Assembly: GCA_000310025.1 (NCBI GenBank)
Contig: FN649743.1
Location: 2,077,913 to 2,141,912 of the forward strand
Reading direction: 5' to 3'
Source of the DNA: Ectocarpus siliculosus
Taxonomy: Eukaryota > Sar > Phaeophyceae > Ectocarpales > Ectocarpaceae
DNA length: 64,000 nt
Below the pieces are notes generated by a model. It saw nothing but the letters and a program-made list of their open reading frames with translations. It was not told where the DNA came from and made no database searches. The translations under genes and the position numbers were made by a program. Below are positions 59,651 to 64,000 of the stretch, piece by piece. Every line of letters starts with the position of its first letter. The stretch's first letter is position 1.

Positions 59651-59856
59651 ATAAAAAAAAACACTCACACACACCCCGCCTTCAACCCCCCTCACCTCCC
59701 CCGGCCATACCTACCTGCCCACCCTTCCCTCACCTCGCCTCAGTTTTAAGCCCCGATTGTACGTAACCAAGGTCAGAGCCAGTAACACTCTTGTACTGAT
59801 CCTCACCACGGTTGTCTCTTCCTTCGCTCCAAACTTTACAAGATGACACGTCCAGC

Positions 59857-60045
59857 ATGGCGGAGGCACAGAAGCAACACGAGGAACGGTCGAGGAACCT
59901 CCTCAACTGGCAGAGGCTCAAGAACTTCGCCAATGGTTCGTGTGGACCGTACGCCCTGCTTCAGCAACTCCTGGTAATTGTTCACGGGATGCATCCACGC
60001 GACGCCGAGTCGATCTTCGTCTCGAAGAACACCCCGACCATACGT
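59857..60045 (+). CDS. Short uncharacterised coding-like segment
   Basis: From ATG at 59857 about 60 residues read MAEAQKQHEERSRNLLNW, NGSCGPYALLQQLLVIVHGM and HPRDAESIFVSK before the frame enters the short dispersed repeat. Composition is protein-like, but no family was recognised. It may be an exon or a remnant. Confidence 0.25.
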
Positions 60046-60198
60046 CGCCTCGCTAACCGGCTGACCAATGAAAAGGCGTCAATCTCAGAGTGTGTGTGTG
60101 TGTTTATCGTAGTGTGTGTCTTTATCATTAGCATCGACCGCGCTAACCGGCTGACCAATGAAAAGACGTCAGTCTTAGTGCGGCTGAAAACACAAAAC
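60045..60198 (+). repeat. Dispersed short repeat (GGCTGACCAATGAAAA family), copies 3 and 4 in tandem
   Basis: CGCTAACCGGCTGACCAATG occurs at 60052 and again at 60141, separated by a GT-rich spacer with TTATCATTAGCATCGACC. Confidence 0.85.
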
Positions 60199-60329
60199 AC
60201 TTCTATCTGAGTGTGTGTGTATGGCGAAGGCTGTTAAGGTAGGTTTGCCTAGGTCTACCTTTGTGTGGGGTGTGTGTGTAAGAGAACCCGGGGGATATTT
60301 TGTTTTGGATTAGGGTAAGCCCGGATGGC

Positions 60330-61067
60330 GTGCACGGGCCAGCAAAAGCGGGGGAGACAACCCACGGAGTGGGTCAAGGTTGTAGAGGACGTATGGAAGG
60401 GGTTCGAATTTGGCGAAGGTGAAACGCTGGAAACGGAGGGTCTGGAAGGGTTCAAGGAGAAGATATATATCTGTTGCTTGTGCCGAGAGAGAAGAGCATA
60501 ATCTAAGGAAATAAACCAACTATAAGGAGGGTCTAGAATTGTACAAATGTTGAAAGAAGGAAAGGGCTCAAGGATTACCTACATCGATCAATGGATGCAG
60601 GGACAAAGCTGAAGGTCAAATTTAGGACCTGGGACACTGGCCTTCGAGAACGAACATAGACGAAGATTTCGGAAGGGAGATGATGAAGACGCCAAGTTTA
60701 AATGTGATTGCCCCGCCGAGTGCGAAGACCGGGTTCATGCAGTTGCGGAGTGTTCGTTGTACAAGAAGGAGAGGGAAGTGTACATGACTGAACTGGGAAA
60801 AATAGAAGGAAGGTACAAGGAGAGATGTTTGAGGCATGGAATAGCGAGGAAAAGACGGTAGCCGTACTGGGGCATATAGGAAGTGGGTTGAAAACGTTTA
60901 TCATATGTGGATAGACAGACTAGGGAAGACATTCTTGAGCCACCTTTGGCAAAGTAGGAAGGAACGATTAGCCATCCGTGATCGGTCCTGTGGGAACAAC
61001 ACTCCGTTCTCTCGAGGACGCGTGGTCAATGATCTAACCGCTAAGGCATGCAAAACATAAGAGTACG
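60330..61067 (+). mobile_element. LINE 3' end, degraded
   Basis: It matches 50730-51464 over its length, ending CTAACCGCTAAGGCATG, CAAAACATAAGAGTAC and a C run, then CACACACAC. Small indels break the frame, so it is older than the copy at 50472. The left border and target duplication are unclear. Confidence 0.85.
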
Positions 61068-61079
61068 CCCCCCCACACA

Positions 61080-62164
61080 CACACTCATGTTTTGTTATAG
61101 AGCCTCTTTCGTATGTGCTACCGAAGAAGAGAAGGCTTCCAGGTGTGGGAAATCGGCTGTCGCGCCGTGATCAAACGGAAACAAACGCGGTGAACGAAGC
61201 AAAATCGGTCGGAAATAAAGTGCAAAACTCCCAGCCTTATCATTTTACGTCGAGAACCGGTGCCCATTCTGCACGTACTGTTTCATTCCCAAGAAGGATG
61301 ATATTGTGTGGGACATGAACCATGTGTAGTAACACTCATGAACCCATGAGTTAAATAGTACCAGGGCTGAGGGACTGCTCCAGGAAGACCAGAGACAGTT
61401 TTTCGTACACAACACACAAAATACCGTTGCAGGCGTACGAGGTTGTTATCTCAACACGAGGTTACACTTGCACGCAACACGACAAATAATCAGTATCTCT
61501 GTTCTGCGGCCCTCTTGTCATCACGTGTTGGTAGGTGGCGGGCGGGATTTGAACCCGGGTTTTCTGCCGCAAAAATCAAGGCGTACCACGGGTTGTAGGG
61601 ATACATGTCTTCGTCGTCGGCAGCGCGAAAAAGAAGAGCGGAGAATCGTTCGTCCTCGACGGACATTTTGGAGGAAATGTGAACTCTCTGTAAAGCTCTC
61701 ACCTCCACCACAAAACTCTGGATTTCTTTTCCCCCGATAAAACGGAGGGCGAAATTGTTGTGGAATCACGAGGCTACTGTAAGTAGGCCTGATGCCTTCG
61801 CTCCTCTGTTCATGGCATACTTGGCACGTTGAAGTGACACGAGTACGAAGAGCAACACAAGAGATTCTCACGAACCCACCCCAAAGTCGGTGTTTACGGT
61901 ATACTCCACTCTTCAGCGCAAGGATGCGCAAGATAATAACTATCGTTAGTGTGTAAAGTGTCAACACAAGTAGTCAGCTCCAGGTCATGAGCCCGGACCA
62001 CAATAGCGAATCGCATCCGTAACATATCCCATGCATGGGCTACGACGTACCCGTTGCTATCAAAATTCCGTGGTACTACATCGGCATAGGACGACTTGAC
62101 GTGGTTCTTCGACGACCCCACAGCGTGCCGCCTTCCTTGCTACCATTTTACGGTACGACTTCTT
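61080..62164. other. Intergenic, no gene recognised
   Basis: About 1.1 kb between the LINE fragment and the MAK11-like gene. A short stretch near 61255-61325 reads CPFCTYCF and then NHV, like part of a zinc-binding site, but stops at once. A T-arm-like GATTTGAACCC lies at 61545-61560. Neither is convincing. Confidence 0.4.
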
Positions 62165-63251
62165 CTAGACCTTCGCCCCGCTCTTCTTGCCCACACCCGT
62201 CCCGTTCTCTCGCCCCCCCCCTTCCCCCGCCCCCACGGTGCCGTTGGAGGCGGGGTCACCTTGAAACTGAACCTCCTTCGCCTTCTTGCGTTTCGACTTT
62301 TTCTTCTTTTTGTTGCTGCCGCTGCCGCCCGCGCCAGGCGCTCCTTCTTGACCCCGCCCCTCCTCTCCCGGCGGGCCTTGTGTTTGTCCGTCACCGGTGG
62401 CCTCCTGCTGCTGCCGCTGGCGCCGTTTTCGCTTCTTGGAGTTTTTGCTTTTTCCAGGGGCCGGCTCCGTGACGTCCCCGCACAAGCACGCCGTTACGCA
62501 CGTGAACCGGGGCTCCCCCTGCAGAACCCAAACAGCAGTCATCGGGAAATACCACACAGCGCAGAAGAGTTCAACCGCCAGGGGGGTCGGTTACGGCGAG
62601 AGCCCTGGTGTCGGGGAGGAATACGATTCGCTATTTGCCGGAATAGCGGCCACTAGTAGTGCCGTGCTACCGTATATGACACAAGATAACACACCCCCTG
62701 GGCCGATTTTCAAAGCTCGATTTCTCAACAGCAGGAAGAGTCACAGCGCCGAAAACGGCGGCGTTGGAACCGTCTCGTCGAGAGGTTTTCGAAAATGTAT
62801 TGTTTCGTTTATGCATCCTCTTCGTCGTGGAGTAATCGAGCTTTGAAAATCGGTCCAGGGGGTGTGTTATCTTGTGTCATATACGGTATTCTTGTGGCCC
62901 CTACACACGCTGGGCATGCCCGCTAAACAGGGAGGGTCGCTAAATCGGGCCCACCCACCACTATAGCATTACCGCAAAATCATCGTCCCCCTAGCGTACC
63001 TTCAGCGAGTGCGTCGAGAGCAGTGGCACCGTCAGCTCCGCCCCGGAGCCCTCCGCACCGACGCCCTCCAGTGTGGGAACTCCCCACACGTGCACCCCCC
63101 CCGTGGATGTAACCGTCGCCAGGGAACCCCCCCCCGAACAGGCACGGTCTCCGCCGCCGCCGCCGTCGGCGTCGGCGTCGGCGTCGGCTCCCACGTGGCA
63201 CATGTCGCGTATCCGTCCCGTAGGACACACGTCGCTAACGTCCACCTTGCC
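62165..63251 (-). CDS. MAK11/PAK1IP1-like WD40 protein, 3' end of gene
   Basis: Two minus-strand exons, 63251..63000 and 62518..62165, joined in phase 0 (GTACGC donor, TTCTGCAG acceptor); 201 residues to the stop, with more exons expected at higher coordinates or beyond the window. The first exon contains the last WD-type blade (GKVDVSDVCPTGRIRDMCHV, then SLATVTSTGGVHVWGVPTL). The second starts GEPRFTCVTACLCGD, matching the ARxTCLxV strand that closes the propeller in MAK11/PAK1IP1, followed by a long Lys/Arg-rich tail (KNSKKRKRRQRQQQ, KKKKKSKRKKAKE), also typical. Family members act in the nucleolus in 60S ribosomal subunit assembly. An Asp/Ala run (ADADADADGGGGG) sits inside the blade. The call rests on one blade, the closing strand and the tail. 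Confidence 0.62.
62670..62886. mobile_element. MITE with 53-bp terminal inverted repeats, TA target site (copy 2)
   Basis: A 217-bp element like the one at 3995-4211, about 95% identical by eye, flanked by TA (62668-62669 and 62887-62888). It lies in the intron between the two MAK11-like exons. Confidence 0.9.
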
Positions 63252-63430
63252 CTGCACAGCAGCCGACGAGCAACAGTAGTGGAGGTATTGTCGGTGAGGA
63301 GGAGGTTACTTCGGATGCTGAAGGCTAACTTCTTGCGCCTGCGTGTACCTCTCCCACCTCCCATCCAAAGACTGCACGTATCATACGCCGCGGGGAAGAA
63401 GCGTCTCGTGGTCGGGAGGGGGGGTGGGGG
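63252..63430. other. Intron or upstream part of the MAK11-like gene
   Basis: Directly upstream (minus strand) of the acceptor at 63252-63257. Blades 1-5 of the propeller should lie upstream but are not recognised here, so they are probably beyond an intron that holds the LINE fragment. Confidence 0.35.
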
Positions 63431-63529
63431 CGTACTCATTGACCACGCGTTCCCGAAAGGACGGAGAGAGCATTGTTCCCACAGGACCGATCACCGCTGG
63501 CCAATCGTTCCTTCCTACTTTGCCAAAGT
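63431..63529 (-). mobile_element. LINE 3'-terminal fragment (about 100 bp) with G-rich target duplication
   Basis: The reverse complement matches 51360-51450 (CTTTGGCAAAGTAGGAAGGA-type start, CCATCGGTGATCGGTCC-type middle, GGTCAATG end). Both sides carry TCGGGAGGG followed by a G-rich run (63412-63430 and 63530-63552), an imperfect target duplication. Confidence 0.8.
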
Positions 63530-63552
63530 TCGGGAGGGCGGGGGGGGGGGGG

Positions 63553-64000
63553 TGAATGCCTAGCGGTAGTCGCCTGGCAGCCCAACAACCAACTATCCAA
63601 AAACGGAGCACCACTGAGTCCATCGAGCACAAGTCCAAAGCAAGCCCCGCAACATCAACGCGCAAGGTAAGTGCTAAAACTGGCCTACCGGTGTCCGAAA
63701 GCGTACCAATTAAAGGACCACCAGCCAACAAGCAGAGCCCGCTTACTCCCAATCAACACCGTCCAACTGTCGACCTGTCCACCACGATAACGTCACGAGA
63801 GCTTGGCCTCAAGTTTTATCAACACCGCCCCAACTGTCGACCTTGAGAACACGACGAGAGCTTGTCCTCAAACCGACAGCACTCATCTACCAGAACGCTA
63901 GAAACCGATCGGGTTCTCGCCCCGTGAAGGGACAGGGATGGGGTTTGGGAAGATCGCGCCTGCCTCCGACCTACCAGCAGCGTTCCCCCCTCCGTCCGAA
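63553..64000. other. Window end, no gene recognised
   Basis: A loose repeat (CACCGYCCAACTGTCGACC near 63759 and CACCGCCCCAACTGTCGACC near 63824, with CACGAGAGCTTG after each) and short ORFs only. It may be intron of the MAK11-like gene, which would continue to the right. Confidence 0.4.

Larger units (their letters stand above)
55013..59700 (-). pseudogene. Degraded minus-strand coding block with PHD finger and Tudor-like motif
   Basis: Several minus-strand segments have real coding character but do not form one clean gene. Segment 57696..58021 encodes a helical stretch and the first part of a PHD zinc finger (PCMACGSDGLEKMVLCDNE, RYCDKAYMYHFAYVG), with a good donor after it. Segment 56911..57189 has a Tudor-like strand set (GTRVRSG, GVVKSV, LYSVCWDDGSDD). 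Others: 58915..59180 (Ala/Pro/Ser-rich), 56430..56850 (KEEEGILRKFIWDTVHNL), 55523..56200 (EEVDMCWEIRAKNKKYWRK) and 55013..55291. PHD and Tudor modules read histone marks, so a chromatin protein is a fair guess. Coding potential moves between frames several times. Origin (host gene or passenger of an element) is unclear. Confidence 0.5.

Noticed and set aside
61540-61615. tRNA-like sequence on the minus strand (CGGGTTCAAATCCCG)
   Set aside because: Only the T arm looks right; the expected acceptor stem does not pair and the anticodon stem is poor.

Overview
The window reads as nuclear DNA of an intron-rich, GC-rich eukaryote. Low-complexity Gly/Ala/Ser-rich proteins, many short exons joined by GT-AG introns of 0.2-2 kb, CAG/CTG-rich introns, two runs of N and a dense accessory region all fit a brown alga or related stramenopile (an Ectocarpus-like genome). 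That is an inference from gene style; no marker gene settles it.

Left half (1-30.7 kb) carries five host genes, all on the + strand: the end of a WD40-like protein (1-1837), a complete six-exon mitochondrial tricarboxylate carrier with an 18-nt microexon (5036-9666), a complete seven-exon EDR2_C/DUF1336 membrane protein (12579-18995) whose last intron carries a hAT-type element, a single-exon PH-domain protein (23501-24397), and a three-exon AGC-type protein kinase (27501-30672). Exon borders in the spliced genes were chosen because the reading phases match at each junction and the joined protein follows its family.

The middle (33-42 kb) is repeat-rich. It holds a satellite array with three-unit higher-order structure around an assembly gap, the endonuclease end of a LINE, two copies of a SINE-like element, a pogo-like element with a LINE fragment nested inside it, and an island of AT-richer sequence with unfamiliar short ORFs. 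At 43.4-45.0 kb lies a divergent pair of intronless, unrecognised ORFs.

The right part (49-64 kb) holds a tyrosinase-like gene with stop codons and a frame break (49253-53230), a 3' LINE fragment inside one of its introns, a minus-strand block of degraded coding sequence with a PHD finger and a Tudor-like motif (55.0-59.7 kb), and the 3' end of a MAK11/PAK1IP1-like ribosome-biogenesis gene on the minus strand (62165-63251), which has a MITE in its intron.

The strongest unexpected signal is a LINE family, five 3' ends in the window. Where target-site duplications can be read, the element sits exactly beside an oligo-C (oligo-G on the other strand) run. A SINE-like family shares its 3' end. 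No CRISPR array, rRNA or convincing tRNA was seen.
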